DNA of 64,000 bases from Selenomonas sputigena ATCC 35185 (lineage in GTDB: Bacteria; Bacillota; Negativicutes; Selenomonadales; Selenomonadaceae), in the NCBI RefSeq assembly GCF_000208405.1, contig NC_015437.1:806001-870000 (forward strand), read 5' to 3'. Every line of letters starts with the position of its first letter. Positions within the stretch are counted from its first letter, which is position 1. The position numbers were made by a program, and so were the translations under genes. The notes beneath the pieces are model-generated. The model had not been told where the DNA came from. It did not search any database and saw only the letters and a list, made by a program, of their open reading frames with translations. Positions 1-9,001 of the stretch are shown here, piece by piece.

Positions 1-1
1 C

Positions 2-928
2 GTCGAGGCGGAGGACATCCCCGTGCTGCTCTCTTTGGGCAAGCAGCATCTCTACGTCTGGGAAAACGACGGCACACTGCTGCACGAGAACGAAGCGGCG
101 GAGATCCTGCGCGGCTTCTGTCAGAACGAGGGAATGGAAGCCTCTGAGCCGAAGGAGGGCAAGATCGAGCTTCGGGCGCTTCATGACGGCGTATTTGCCG
201 TCGATGTCGAGCGCTTCCATCGGCTCAACGATTTCGATGACATCATGGTGGCTTGTGCGCCGCAGTACATGGCGGTCAAGAAGGGCGATCTGCTCGCGGG
301 TATGCGCGTGATTCCGCTCGCCGTGAAGAAGGATTTGATGGAAGAGGCGGCGCGAGCCGTTGGCGAAGAGCCGATCTTTCGGCTTCTGCCGTACCGCTCG
401 CTGAAGGTCGGCGTCGTGACGACGGGATCGGAGGTCGCGCACGGCAGGATCAAGGACACGTTCACGCCTGTCCTTGACGCGAAGCTTCGCGGCTTCGGGC
501 TTTCGGTCAATGAGCACCGTATTTCTGACGACGCCTTGGAGCATACGCAGGCGGCGATCGAGGAGCTTCTTGATCGCGGCATGGACATGGTGCTGTGCAC
601 GGGCGGCATGAGCGTCGATCCCGACGACCGCACGCCCGCCGCGATCCGCGCTGCGGGTGCGGAGGTCGTGACGTACGGCGCTCCCGTCCTGCCCGGTGCG
701 ATGTTCCTGCTCGCCTATGCCGAGCGCGACGGGCGCACGGTGCCCGTGCTCGGCCTGCCGGGCTGCGTCATGTACAGTGCGGCGACGATCTTCGACATCG
801 TGCTGCCGCGCATCTTGGCGGGCGAGCGCGTGACGCGCCGCGAGATCCGCCGCCTCGGACTCGGCGGGCTGTGTCTCGCGTGCGAGACGTGCCACTATCC
901 GCGCTGCACCTTCGGCAAGTGGGAGTAG
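2..928 (+). CDS. Molybdopterin-binding protein (MoaB/Mog-like domain), 5' partial
   Basis: The reading frame is open to the left edge, so the true start lies before the window; a GTG at 23 is internal. The visible part has a short N-terminal region (LLSLGKQHLYVWEND) typical of stand-alone molybdopterin-binding proteins of anaerobes. It is followed by a MoaB/Mog-type domain with VTTGSEV and a CTGGMSVDPDDRT loop that would contact molybdopterin, then a GLPGCVMYSA segment. The end holds a Cys cluster (CLACETCHYPRCTFGKWE). The family is thought to bind or activate molybdopterin, but its exact reaction is not settled. The stop is 8 bases before moeA, so the two are probably co-transcribed. Confidence 0.8.
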   Translation, partial: VEAEDIPVLLSLGKQHLYVWENDGTLLHENEAAEILRGFCQNEGMEASEPKEGKIELRALHDGVFAVDVERFHRLNDFDDIMVACAPQYMAVKKGDLLAGMRVIPLAVKKDLMEEAARAVGEEPIFRLLPYRSLKVGVVTTGSEVAHGRIKDTFTPVLDAKLRGFGLSVNEHRISDDALEHTQAAIEELLDRGMDMVLCTGGMSVDPDDRTPAAIRAAGAEVVTYGAPVLPGAMFLLAYAERDGRTVPVLGLPGCVMYSAATIFDIVLPRILAGERVTRREIRRLGLGGLCLACETCHYPRCTFGKWE

Positions 929-936
929 GTGGAGCG

Positions 937-2163
937 ATGCAGGACATATCATTGGAAAAGGCGCAGGAGCTTCTTTTGCGCGAGGTGCGCGAGATTCCGC
1001 TGTCGGAAGCCGAGTCCGTGCCGCTTCTCGCGGCGCTCGGGCGAAGGCTTGCCGAGGACTGCTGCGCCGCCTTCGACCAGCCGCCGTTTGACCGCTCGCC
1101 GCTCGACGGCTATGCGCTCTTGGCTGACTGCACGCAGGGGGCGTCGGCGGACGCTCCCGCGCGCTTTCGCGTCATCGGCGAGGAGTGTGCGGGCAGCTTC
1201 TTCACCGGCAAGGTGGGCGCGGGCGAGGCGCTTCGTCTGATGACGGGCGCGGCGATGCCCGAGGGCGCGGACACCGTCGTGCGGCAGGAAGACGTGCGCG
1301 TGGAGGGCGAGGAAATTCTCGTGCCTTATGCGCTCAAGCATCACGAGAACTTCTGCTTTCGCGGGGAGGATGTGGAAGAAGGCGCCGTGCTCGCCAAGGC
1401 GGGCGATCGTCTGACGGCGGCGCACATCGCCGTCCTGGCAGGGCAGGGGAGGAAGCGTCTTCCTTGCGTGCGCCGCGCGCGCATCGTTTTGGCGAGCACG
1501 GGCGACGAGCTTGTCGAGCCGGGCGAGCCGCTCTGTCCCGGCAAGATCTACAACAGCAATCTTTATTTGCTCGCGGCAAGGCTCAAGGAAATGGGCTTCG
1601 AGGCGGAAATCCTCGGTGCGCTGCCCGACGATGCGGAGGAGGTTGCGCGTGCGCTCGTGAGTTCTGCCGAGCCGCCCGATCTCGTTCTGACGACGGGCGG
1701 CGTCTCCGTGGGCAAGAAGGACATCATGCACGATGTCGTCAAGGAGCTTAATGCCGAGCGCCTTTTCTGGCGCGTTCTGATGAAGCCCGGAGCGCCTGCG
1801 ATCGGCTATACGTTTTCGGCGGCGGGCGACTCGCGCCGCACGCTCGGCATCGCCCTGTCGGGCAATCCGTTCGCCGCTTCGGCGACGTTTGAGCTTCTCG
1901 CGCGTCCCGTGCTCGCCAAATTGACGGCGCAAGACGCGCTCTTGCCGATGCGCTGCCGCGCCGTCTTGCGGGACGGCTTTTCCAAGGAAAGCAGGGGCAG
2001 GCGCTTCGTGCGAGCGCAGTATGCGCAGGGCGAGGTGCATCTGCCCGAGAAGCATGCTTCCGGCGTGCTCTTCTCCGCCGTCGGCTGCAACGCGCTCGTC
2101 GATATTCCTGCCGGCTCGCCGCCCCTTGCGGCGGGTGCGGAGGTCGATGTCATCTTGTTGTGA
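937..2163 (+). CDS. moeA: Molybdopterin molybdenumtransferase MoeA
   Basis: MoeA inserts molybdate into adenylylated molybdopterin, the last step of Mo-cofactor synthesis. The 408-residue product has normal family length. The N-terminal part carries the MoeA signature PPFDRSPLDGYAL and MTGAAMPEGADTVVRQED. The central MoCF-binding domain has ASTGDELVEPG, GKIYNSN and TTGGVSVGKKD, and is followed by the KPGAP and ALSGNPFAA motifs. A C-terminal beta-barrel domain (domain IV) ends the protein. The ATG at 937 follows a GGTGGAG ribosome site right after the upstream stop; the frame is open further upstream, but that part overlaps the previous gene. The MoCF fold is shared with the gene before it. 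Confidence 0.93.
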   Translation: MQDISLEKAQELLLREVREIPLSEAESVPLLAALGRRLAEDCCAAFDQPPFDRSPLDGYALLADCTQGASADAPARFRVIGEECAGSFFTGKVGAGEALRLMTGAAMPEGADTVVRQEDVRVEGEEILVPYALKHHENFCFRGEDVEEGAVLAKAGDRLTAAHIAVLAGQGRKRLPCVRRARIVLASTGDELVEPGEPLCPGKIYNSNLYLLAARLKEMGFEAEILGALPDDAEEVARALVSSAEPPDLVLTTGGVSVGKKDIMHDVVKELNAERLFWRVLMKPGAPAIGYTFSAAGDSRRTLGIALSGNPFAASATFELLARPVLAKLTAQDALLPMRCRAVLRDGFSKESRGRRFVRAQYAQGEVHLPEKHASGVLFSAVGCNALVDIPAGSPPLAAGAEVDVILL

Positions 2164-2250
2164 AATTGTTGTGCGTTGATTGCGAGTTTGCCGATGTGTC
2201 TGCGCTCTTTGGGTCTGATTATCGGATATTCGTGGTAAGAGAGGCGTCGT

Positions 2251-3237
2251 ATGCTTGATTTTTATCGCCGCAAAATCGAATATGTGCGCATTTCCGTGAC
2301 GGATCGCTGCAATTTGCGCTGCCGCTACTGTATGCCCGCAGATGGCGTGGAGAAGCTCTCCCACGCGGACATTCTGTCCTTCGAGGAGATTGTGCGCGTC
2401 GTGCGTGCTCTCGCGCAGCTCGGCATACGCAAGGTGCGTCTGACGGGCGGCGAGCCGCTCCTTCGGCGCGGCGTCGTCGATCTCGTGCGCGAGATCAAGG
2501 CGGTCGAGGGCATCGAGCGCGTCGCTCTGACGACGAACGGCGTTCTCCTCGCCGACCTCGCAGAGGAGCTTCGCGCGGCAGGGCTTGACGGTGTGAACAT
2601 CAGCCTCGATACGCTGGCAGAGGACGCTTTCTATGACATCACGCGCCGTTCTGCCTCGCTTCTGTCCGTCGTGCGCCAGGGCATGGAGGCGGCGCTCGCT
2701 GCAGGGCTCAAGACGAAGCTCAACTGCGTGCCGCTTAAGGGAGTCAATGAAGCGGAACTTGTTTCGCTCGCTGCCCTCGCGAAGGAGCACCCGATCGACG
2801 TGCGCTTCATCGAGCTCATGCCGATCGGCATGGCGAAGGAGGCGGGGCTGACGGGCGTGCCGACCGCTGAGGTGCGCCGCATCTTGGAGGAATCTTTCGG
2901 TGCGCTCGTGCCCGTCGTCAAGGAAGCGCTCACCGGTCCCGCCGCGTGCTTTCGACCGGCAGGATTTCGCGGTGCGCTCGGCTTTATCGACGCGCTGGAG
3001 CACAAGTTCTGCAGCTCGTGCAACCGCGTGCGCCTGACGGCGGAGGGCTATCTGAAGCTGTGCCTTGCGTTGGATGCGGGACTTGATTTGCGCACACTTC
3101 TGCGCGCGGGTGCGGATGACGCGGCGCTCTTCAGGAAACTGCGGCAGGTGATTGCCGAAAAGCCGCGCGAGCATCGCTTTGAAGCGGCGGGCGGCGCGGG
3201 CGAGGAGAAGCGCCGCATGTACCAGATCGGAGGGTGA
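2251..3237 (+). CDS. moaA: GTP 3',8-cyclase MoaA (radical SAM)
   Basis: MoaA converts GTP to 3',8-cyclo-7,8-dihydro-GTP, the first step of molybdopterin synthesis. The 328-residue protein has the N-terminal radical-SAM cluster C20-x3-C24-x2-C27 (CNLRCRYC) and the LTGGEPLLR SAM-binding motif. The C-terminal 4Fe-4S cluster ligands are C254, C257 and C271 (CSSCNRVR...LC), and the protein ends in the conserved Gly-Gly tail. The 87-base gap after moeA holds no gene and I see no clear regulator site in it. The stop is only three bases before the next start, so the operon continues. Confidence 0.96.
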   Translation: MLDFYRRKIEYVRISVTDRCNLRCRYCMPADGVEKLSHADILSFEEIVRVVRALAQLGIRKVRLTGGEPLLRRGVVDLVREIKAVEGIERVALTTNGVLLADLAEELRAAGLDGVNISLDTLAEDAFYDITRRSASLLSVVRQGMEAALAAGLKTKLNCVPLKGVNEAELVSLAALAKEHPIDVRFIELMPIGMAKEAGLTGVPTAEVRRILEESFGALVPVVKEALTGPAACFRPAGFRGALGFIDALEHKFCSSCNRVRLTAEGYLKLCLALDAGLDLRTLLRAGADDAALFRKLRQVIAEKPREHRFEAAGGAGEEKRRMYQIGG

Positions 3238-3240
3238 GGA

Positions 3241-4167
3241 TTGGGAAAGATTGTAACGATTGCCGCGAGCGAGCGGCGCGGCACGAAGAAGAAGCCGCTG
3301 GAAAAGGCGCTCTTTCATGTGGGGCACGGCATCGTCGGCGATGCGCACGCGGGAAAATGGCACCGTCAGGTGAGCTTTCTGGGCGCGGCGGAGATCGAGG
3401 CGTTTCGCGCACGCGGTGCGACGGTCTCCCACGGCGATTTCGGCGAGAACATCGTTGCAGAGGGCTTCTCCTTCCGTGAGCTTCCCGTCGGTACGCGCCT
3501 CGCGGCGGGCGATGTCATCTTCGAAATCACGCAGATCGGCAAGGAGTGCCATGCGCACTGTGCCATCTACGCGGCGGTCGGCGACTGCATTATGCCGCGC
3601 GAGGGCGTTTTTGCACGTGTACTGCACGGCGGTACGCTGAAGCCCGGCGACGAGCTGCGCCTTTTCGAGGGCAAGCTGCCGCTTGACGCCGCCGTCATTA
3701 CGGCGAGCGACAAGGGCTCACGCGGAGAGCGCGAGGACAAGAGCGGCGACTTGGCGCAGCATCTGTTGGAGGAAGCGGGCTATCGCATCGCACGGCGTGT
3801 GATTTTGCCCGACGATGAGGAGGCGCTCGCGAAGGAGATGCAGGAATGCGCCGATCTCGGCGTCGCGCTCGTCGCCACGACGGGCGGCACGGGCTTTTCC
3901 GAGCGCGATGTGACGCCCGAGGCGACGCGAGCCGTCATCGAGCGCGAGGCGCCGGGCATCGCCGAGGCGATGCGCGCCCTCTCGATGCAGGTGACGCCGC
4001 GTGCCATGCTGAGCCGCGCCGTTGCCGGTATATGCAAGCGCACGCTGATCGTCAATCTGCCGGGCAGCGCCAAGGCGGTCGAAGAGTGCCTCGGCTTCGT
4101 CCTGCCGCAGTTGGCGCACGGCATTGAGATCTTGCGCGGCGACGCGGGCGAGTGCGCGAGAAAGTGA
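3241..4167 (+). CDS. MOSC domain - MogA/MoaB fusion protein
   Basis: A 308-residue two-domain protein. Residues about 1-140 are a MOSC domain, with the conserved IGKECHAHCAIY motif carrying the likely sulfur-binding Cys. Residues about 143-308 are a MogA/MoaB molybdopterin adenylyltransferase domain with ITASDKGSRGERED, TTGGTGFSERDVTPEAT and NLPGSAKA. The Mog part would adenylylate molybdopterin and hand it to MoeA. The MOSC part may handle sulfur or bind the finished cofactor, which is inferred from the family. Start is TTG (3241) behind GGAGGGTGAGGA at the end of moaA. Such fusions recur in anaerobic Firmicutes. The adenylyltransferase role is firmer than the MOSC role. Confidence 0.9.
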   Translation: MGKIVTIAASERRGTKKKPLEKALFHVGHGIVGDAHAGKWHRQVSFLGAAEIEAFRARGATVSHGDFGENIVAEGFSFRELPVGTRLAAGDVIFEITQIGKECHAHCAIYAAVGDCIMPREGVFARVLHGGTLKPGDELRLFEGKLPLDAAVITASDKGSRGEREDKSGDLAQHLLEEAGYRIARRVILPDDEEALAKEMQECADLGVALVATTGGTGFSERDVTPEATRAVIEREAPGIAEAMRALSMQVTPRAMLSRAVAGICKRTLIVNLPGSAKAVEECLGFVLPQLAHGIEILRGDAGECARK

Positions 4168-5324
4168 AGCCGCAAAGCCTCGCCGATGTGACGCTTCTCG
4201 TCGTCGCGGGCGGCAGAAGCCGGCGCATGGGCGAGGACAAGCGTTGGCTCGATGTCGGCGGCGTGCCGCTGTTGGAGGGGCTGCTGAAAAAGGCGGCTAC
4301 TGCGGGATTTGCGGAGATCTTTCTGTGCGTCGAAGAAAGGAGCGAGCGCCTGCAGGACTTGGCAAGCCGTTATGGCGCGAGGATTCTCGTCGATGAAACG
4401 GCGGGGCAGGGGCCTGTGGCGGGGCTTTCACGCGGCCTTGCGGCGAGTTCTCATGCTTGGTCCTTCGCCGTGTCGGCGGATATGCCCTTTTTCTCCTTCG
4501 ACGCAGCGAGAGAACTTCTGCCCAAGGCAAAAGGCGCGGCGCGAGCCGTCGTGCCCGTCGCCGAAGGACGGTGCGAGCCGCTTGCCGCGCTCTACCACAA
4601 GGAAACGGCGCACGTGTTCTCTGCGGCTATGGCGGCAGGTGAGCGCAGCCTTCGGAGAACGGACGCCGCGCTCCCCGCGCTTGAAGTTCCCGTTCACGCG
4701 GGTGCATGCTTCTTCAATGTGAATACGCCCGCCGCCCTTCGCTTGGCGCGCGGCCGAGCGGCGAACCTCGTGCGCCGCGTGCCCATCGTATCCATCGTTG
4801 CTCCCGCATCGGGCACGGGCAAGACAACCTTTGTTGAAAAGCTCCTGCCGCTCTTGACCTCGTGCGGCGTGCGCGTCGGCGTCGTCAAGAGCGATGCGCA
4901 CGGCATTGTCCTGAACGACGGGGCGAAGGACAGCGGACGCTTCCGCGCGGCGGGCGCGTCGAGCGTCGCCGTCGTCGCGCCTGCGGGCTTCTGGCTCTAC
5001 GAGCGCACGCAGGAGAAGCTCTCGCTGGAAGCGGCCGCCGCACGCATGACGGGCGTCGATCTCGTGCTCATCGAGACGCGCTCGCACGGCGTATTTCCCG
5101 CCTTGTCGCTCTGGCGCGAGCTGGAAGAGCCGCTGCTCGACGAGCGCGTCGCGGCGCTCTTCTCCTCTTGCCATGAGCGGCAGGCGGAAGGGATTTTGCA
5201 GCTTGACCTCGAAGCTATGGAGGATGCCGCACATCTCGTCCTTTTTCTGATGGGGCGGGAGGAAGGATTCGATCTGCGTCGAATCGCATGGGACGGCGGC
5301 CACAGCGGAAAGGGAGGCGCATAG
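4164..5324 (+). CDS. MobA-MobB fusion (molybdenum cofactor guanylyltransferase plus GTP-binding partner)
   Basis: The N-terminal half is MobA: the nucleotidyltransferase signature AGGRSRRMGEDK lies near residue 15 and SADMPFF near 115, and it would transfer GMP to the Mo cofactor. The C-terminal half is MobB: the Walker A motif APASGTGKTT lies near residue 215, followed by a short P-loop domain ending in IETRSHG. GTG at 4164 overlaps the upstream stop as GTGA; a GTG at 4152 is a possible alternative start four codons earlier. A guanylyltransferase implies that the client enzymes use the bis-MGD form, as in nitrate, formate or DMSO reductases, and so fits the narK-like gene downstream. Confidence 0.9.
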   Translation: MKPQSLADVTLLVVAGGRSRRMGEDKRWLDVGGVPLLEGLLKKAATAGFAEIFLCVEERSERLQDLASRYGARILVDETAGQGPVAGLSRGLAASSHAWSFAVSADMPFFSFDAARELLPKAKGAARAVVPVAEGRCEPLAALYHKETAHVFSAAMAAGERSLRRTDAALPALEVPVHAGACFFNVNTPAALRLARGRAANLVRRVPIVSIVAPASGTGKTTFVEKLLPLLTSCGVRVGVVKSDAHGIVLNDGAKDSGRFRAAGASSVAVVAPAGFWLYERTQEKLSLEAAAARMTGVDLVLIETRSHGVFPALSLWRELEEPLLDERVAALFSSCHERQAEGILQLDLEAMEDAAHLVLFLMGREEGFDLRRIAWDGGHSGKGGA

Positions 5325-5327
5325 CGC

Positions 5328-6017
5328 ATGAATGATATCGAAAAGAAAGAGCGCAAGGTGCAGCGCGCGTATCGCCAGCTCGGCAATATCGCGCGCCTAT
5401 ACGACGGCATGATGACGAATACGAGTTGGGCGGGGCGCTTTGCCATCCGCTGGCTCTGGGGTTTCGCCTCCTATCCGGAGTTTTTGGCGATGGCGTATCG
5501 CGGACTCCCCGCAGATTTTCGCGGCAGGCTGCTCGAAGTTCCCGTCGGCACGGGCGTGCTGTCGTTTCCGCATTATGAGAAGATGAAGGAGGCGCAGATC
5601 ACCTGCCTCGACGCTTCGGAGACGATGCTGGAGGCGGCGAAAAAGCACGCGGCGAACTTTTCGCTCGGCGCGACAGACTTTGCGCTCGGCGATGTCGGCG
5701 ATTTGCAGTATGCGGATGAAACTTTTGATTTCGTATTGTCCGTCAACGGCTTTCACGCCTTTCCCGAGAAGGAGAAGGCGTACCGCGAGACGGAGCGCGT
5801 CCTGAAGCGCGGCGGCATATTTTCCGGCTCGATGTATGTGCGCGGTAAGAGCCGGCGCACCGATTTTTTCGTCAAGCAGTTCTGCGAGCGGCGCGGCTTC
5901 TTCTCGCCGCCCTACGAGACGGAGGAGAGCCTGCGGGCAAGGCTTCAAGCGATGTACGGCGAGGTCGACATCATGACGATCGGCTCATTCGCAGGCTTTC
6001 GTTGCAAGAAGATTTAA
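5328..6017 (+). CDS. Class I SAM-dependent methyltransferase
   Basis: A 229-residue protein with a Rossmann-type SAM site: motif I LLEVPVGTGVLSFP (near residue 65), an acidic residue after strand 2 (TCLDASETML), and a post-motif stretch DLQYADETFDFVLSVNG. This is the methyltransferase type 11 pattern. The substrate cannot be read from the sequence. ATG 5328 lies three bases after the MobAB stop with GGGAGG upstream, so it is in the cofactor operon. No Mo-cofactor step is known to need such an enzyme, so the link may be only positional. Confidence 0.75.
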   Translation: MNDIEKKERKVQRAYRQLGNIARLYDGMMTNTSWAGRFAIRWLWGFASYPEFLAMAYRGLPADFRGRLLEVPVGTGVLSFPHYEKMKEAQITCLDASETMLEAAKKHAANFSLGATDFALGDVGDLQYADETFDFVLSVNGFHAFPEKEKAYRETERVLKRGGIFSGSMYVRGKSRRTDFFVKQFCERRGFFSPPYETEESLRARLQAMYGEVDIMTIGSFAGFRCKKI

Positions 6018-6044
6018 GTTGTTTTCATGAGGAGTGTTGAATCA

Positions 6045-7385
6045 ATGGCTGATGAAATGGCATGGAAGAATCTCGGTCCCAATCCATCGCGCAAGGAGAT
6101 CCTTGCATGCTGGAATCCCGAGGACGCGGGCTTTTGGGAGAAGTATGGCAAGCGCATCGCGACGCAGAACCTCTACACCTCGACTTGGGCGCTCGTCCTG
6201 AGCTTCGTTGCGTGGACGCTCTGGGCGACGATCGCGGCGAAGCTCAAGTTTATCGGCTTCAACTTCTCGGACGATCAGATTTTCACGCTCGCGGCGCTGC
6301 CCGGTCTCGTCGGCGCGACGGGACGCTTGTTTTACACGTATCTGCCGGGGTTGATCGGCGGCAGGAACTCCACTTTCATCACGACGGCGCTTCTTCTTCT
6401 GCCGCTCTTCGGCTTGGGTCGCGCTCTGCAGGATCCCACAACGTCGTATGAGACGTTTGTCCTTCTCGTGTCTTTCATCGGCATTGCGGGCGCAAACTTC
6501 TCCGCTTCGATGGCGAATATCGGCTTCTTCTTCCCCAAGGCGAACAAGGGATTCGCGCTCGGCATCAATGCGGGCATCGGCAACCTCGGCGTATCGCTCA
6601 TCTATCTGACGGCGCCGATCCTCTTGGGCTGGAATCTCTCCTCGCTCTTCGGCGAGGGCGTGCCGGGGCCTGATGGCATGATGTACGTGCAGAATGTCTG
6701 CTACTTCTGGACGATTCCGACGGCGCTGACGCTCGTCCTCATCTGGCTCTTCATGGACAATTTGCCGCTGCCGAAGCAAAGCCCCAAGAGCATGATGTCC
6801 ATCTTCGGCAACAAGCATACGTGGCTCATGTGCTGGATCTATACCTGCGGCTTCGGCTCCTTCATTGGCTTTTCGGCGGCGCTCGGGCTGCTCGTCGCGA
6901 AGGAATTCCCCGAGATGCCCTTTTCTTACGCAGCTTTCCTCGGCCCCTTCATCGGTGCGGGCATCCGTCCCGTCGGCGGCCTTCTGGCGGACAAGGTGGA
7001 CAGCGGTTCGCGCGTCACGCTCATCTCGCTCTTCGTCATGCTCGGCGCGAGCTTCCTCGTGCTCTTCGGCGTGGAGGCACATCGCTTCCCCGTGTTCTTC
7101 GGCGCATTCTTGCTGCTCTTCTTGACGACGGGCTTCATCAACGGCGCTTCCTTCCGCATGATTCCCTACATCTTCAACAATCCGTTCCACTCCTCGCTCG
7201 TCACGGGCTTCACGGCGGCAATCGCGGCCTACGGCGCGTTCTTTATCCCGAAGCTCTTCGGCTTCGCCTACGCGAACTACGGCGTCGTCGCGCCCGCCTT
7301 CTACATCCTCATCGCGTTCACGGTCAGCACCATCGTTATCACATGGTACTTCTACGACCGCAAGGGTTCGGGAATCCGCTGCTAG
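6045..7385 (+). CDS. narK: NarK-type nitrate/nitrite transporter (MFS)
   Basis: A 446-residue polytopic membrane protein with about twelve hydrophobic segments. The nitrate-signature-like glycine stretches GIAGANFSASMANIGFFFP and ALGINAGIGNLGVS are typical of NarK/NasA porters, and GRLFYTYLPGLIGGRNS is a loop 2-3 motif. It would import nitrate or export nitrite. I start at ATG 6045 because AGGAG at 6029-6034 is well spaced from it; ATG 6027 lies upstream of that site. Its place among Mo-cofactor genes argues for nitrate respiration, with the reductase outside the window. Confidence 0.85.
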   Translation: MADEMAWKNLGPNPSRKEILACWNPEDAGFWEKYGKRIATQNLYTSTWALVLSFVAWTLWATIAAKLKFIGFNFSDDQIFTLAALPGLVGATGRLFYTYLPGLIGGRNSTFITTALLLLPLFGLGRALQDPTTSYETFVLLVSFIGIAGANFSASMANIGFFFPKANKGFALGINAGIGNLGVSLIYLTAPILLGWNLSSLFGEGVPGPDGMMYVQNVCYFWTIPTALTLVLIWLFMDNLPLPKQSPKSMMSIFGNKHTWLMCWIYTCGFGSFIGFSAALGLLVAKEFPEMPFSYAAFLGPFIGAGIRPVGGLLADKVDSGSRVTLISLFVMLGASFLVLFGVEAHRFPVFFGAFLLLFLTTGFINGASFRMIPYIFNNPFHSSLVTGFTAAIAAYGAFFIPKLFGFAYANYGVVAPAFYILIAFTVSTIVITWYFYDRKGSGIRC

Positions 7386-7400
7386 GATGAGGTGCGTTTC

Positions 7401-7877
7401 ATGGCAAACGAATTGACGCATTTTGATGCGTCGGGCAACGCGCACATGGTCGATGTCAGCGAGAAGAAGGAAACGGAGCGCATCGCGCGTGCGAGCGGCC
7501 GCATCCTCGTAAGCCCGGCCGTCTACGAGGCGATTGCGGGCGGAACGGCAAAGAAGGGCGACGTCCTCGGCGTCGCGCGCATCGCCGGCATCATGGCGGC
7601 GAAGAAGACGAGCGATGCGATCCCGCTGTGCCATCCGCTGCCGCTGACGCGCGTGAGCATCGACTTTGGGCTTCTGCCCGAAGCATCTGCGGTCGAAGCG
7701 CGTGCCGAAGTCAAGACGCGCGGCGTCACGGGCGTCGAGATGGAAGCGCTGCACGCTGTGAGCGTCGCACTCTTGACGATCTACGACATGTGCAAGGCGC
7801 TCGACAAGCGCATGGAAATCACCGCGCTGCACTTAGACGCCAAGAGCGGCGGCAAGAGCGGCGATTTTCAGCGCTGA
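7401..7877 (+). CDS. moaC: Cyclic pyranopterin monophosphate synthase MoaC
   Basis: MoaC rearranges the MoaA product to cyclic pyranopterin monophosphate. The 158-residue protein shows the family hallmarks MVDVSEK near the N-terminus, [21 protein letters not shown], and [23 protein letters not shown] with the catalytic Asp/Lys region near the C-terminus. ATG 7401 follows GGATGAGGT; an in-frame GTG at 7392 lies too close to that site. It is the last gene of the molybdopterin block and is followed by a strong terminator. No moaD or moaE is present in the window, so the sulfur-transfer step must be encoded elsewhere. Confidence 0.95.
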   Translation: MANELTHFDASGNAHMVDVSEKKETERIARASGRILVSPAVYEAIAGGTAKKGDVLGVARIAGIMAAKKTSDAIPLCHPLPLTRVSIDFGLLPEASAVEARAEVKTRGVTGVEMEALHAVSVALLTIYDMCKALDKRMEITALHLDAKSGGKSGDFQR

Positions 7878-7897
7878 TGGAAAATCAACAAACAGCA

Positions 7898-7938
7898 ATA
7901 AAAATCCCGCGCACTTTTGAGGTGCGCGGGATTTTTAT
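7898..7938 (+). terminator. Rho-independent terminator after moaC
   Basis: Perfect inverted repeat AAAAATCCCGCGCAC / GTGCGCGGGATTTTT around a 7-base loop, with a T run on the plus strand and an A run on the other. It can therefore work in both directions and also ends the minus-strand nuclease gene. Confidence 0.92.
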
Positions 7939-7965
7939 TGCTTCGCCGATGGTTGGCGATGTTTT

Positions 7966-8982
7966 TCAATTCAAATTGGGCATCTTTTGGTGCAAGGTTT
8001 TGACTTCTTCCATTGACAAGTTTGTGATACGTGCAACCATATCGGTGGGAAGTCCTTCTTTGAGCATGGAAAGAGCCGTTTCTCTGCGGGTGTTTTCTGC
8101 GCCGCGTTCCATGCCTTGGGCGATGCCGCGCTCCATGCCTTGTTCATAGATGCCTGTACTCAAATTGCACATCGTTTTCATCTCCTCTTCTATATCTGTA
8201 GTCGTATCCATATCGAATTCATCTTTCAGAAGTTGCTTCTTTCTCATCGCTGGCGTTCGTGTGTCTTTGAACAGCAGACGCAGGAAGCGGATGAGCCAAT
8301 CTTCATCGGGTGGCTGCTCTTCACCGAGATAGATTGTGATGATGCTTATCAGGTCATAATCCGCATGATTGGCTTTATATTCATGAAGAATATAATGTTC
8401 GTTGAGATCGTAGCGATTGATGGAGCTTTTGCCATCGGGCGAATCCATGCAAAGCCAGATGCTGTAGACCTTTTTGAGGTCATCGTAGGATGAGCCTGTA
8501 AATTCGGTTTCTTTCTGGGATGAAATTAAACGACTCGCATAGTAGATAGCTCGTTTCAAGAGTGCATAGCCAAGTTTGGAGCGTCGCTGCGTTCTTTGTG
8601 CTTCGACGTTGATGATCAGGGTGATAAGCTCGCCCGATTTCGGAACACGCGCGTGAAAGAGGATGTCAAAACGAATCCAGCCCTCCGTGATGCCGATATT
8701 TTCCGTAGCGGAATCGAGAAACTCTTTTGGAGAGTGCAGGGTGTTTCCAACCGCATTTGTCATATCCCTGTCAATAGGAATCTCACTAATCTGCGGTGTG
8801 CCTTCGATATATTTTTCAGCAATATCGGAAATCGTCGCTTCTTTGAATTCCGGCACGGTTCGTTTGAGGAGGCGTGCCATGATAGTTCTTTGTGCGAGCA
8901 GGCGTTTGGCATGTTGATCATACGTCGGATTTCGATAATCAGACGCATGATATTCCGACGGGAGGTCTTCTTTCTGCTGCAT
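7966..8982 (-). CDS. Rpn family recombination-promoting nuclease / PD-(D/E)XK transposase-like protein
   Basis: A 338-residue protein of the Rpn/YhgA-like family. The N-terminal part has the family opening (FKEATISDIAEKYIEG replaces the usual KxLFxxF region). The PD-(D/E)XK core reads IRFDILFHA ... ITLIINVEAQ, giving the Asp and Glu-x-Gln metal ligands near residues 105-130. The C-terminus carries repeated GMERGIAQGMERG segments and a small helical domain (ALSMLKEGLPTDMVARITNLSMEEV) seen across the family. Such proteins are DNA endonucleases linked to RecA-independent recombination; a defence or mobility role here is inference. It stands alone on the minus strand between the moaC terminator and a long repeat element (9002-9287). 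Confidence 0.8.
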   Translation of the reverse strand: MQQKEDLPSEYHASDYRNPTYDQHAKRLLAQRTIMARLLKRTVPEFKEATISDIAEKYIEGTPQISEIPIDRDMTNAVGNTLHSPKEFLDSATENIGITEGWIRFDILFHARVPKSGELITLIINVEAQRTQRRSKLGYALLKRAIYYASRLISSQKETEFTGSSYDDLKKVYSIWLCMDSPDGKSSINRYDLNEHYILHEYKANHADYDLISIITIYLGEEQPPDEDWLIRFLRLLFKDTRTPAMRKKQLLKDEFDMDTTTDIEEEMKTMCNLSTGIYEQGMERGIAQGMERGAENTRRETALSMLKEGLPTDMVARITNLSMEEVKTLHQKMPNLN

Positions 8983-9001
8983 GATGCAATGTCACCTTCT
9001 T

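Noticed and set aside
2164-2250. Mo-cofactor riboswitch between moeA and moaA
   Set aside because: The gap is only 87 bases and I could not see the stems expected of that class.
949-3627. Long minus-strand open frame (892 codons) opposite moeA-moaA-MOSC/Mog
   Set aside because: It crosses three clear plus-strand genes and its product is Arg/His/Ala-rich without any domain. GC-rich codons on the other strand keep such frames open.
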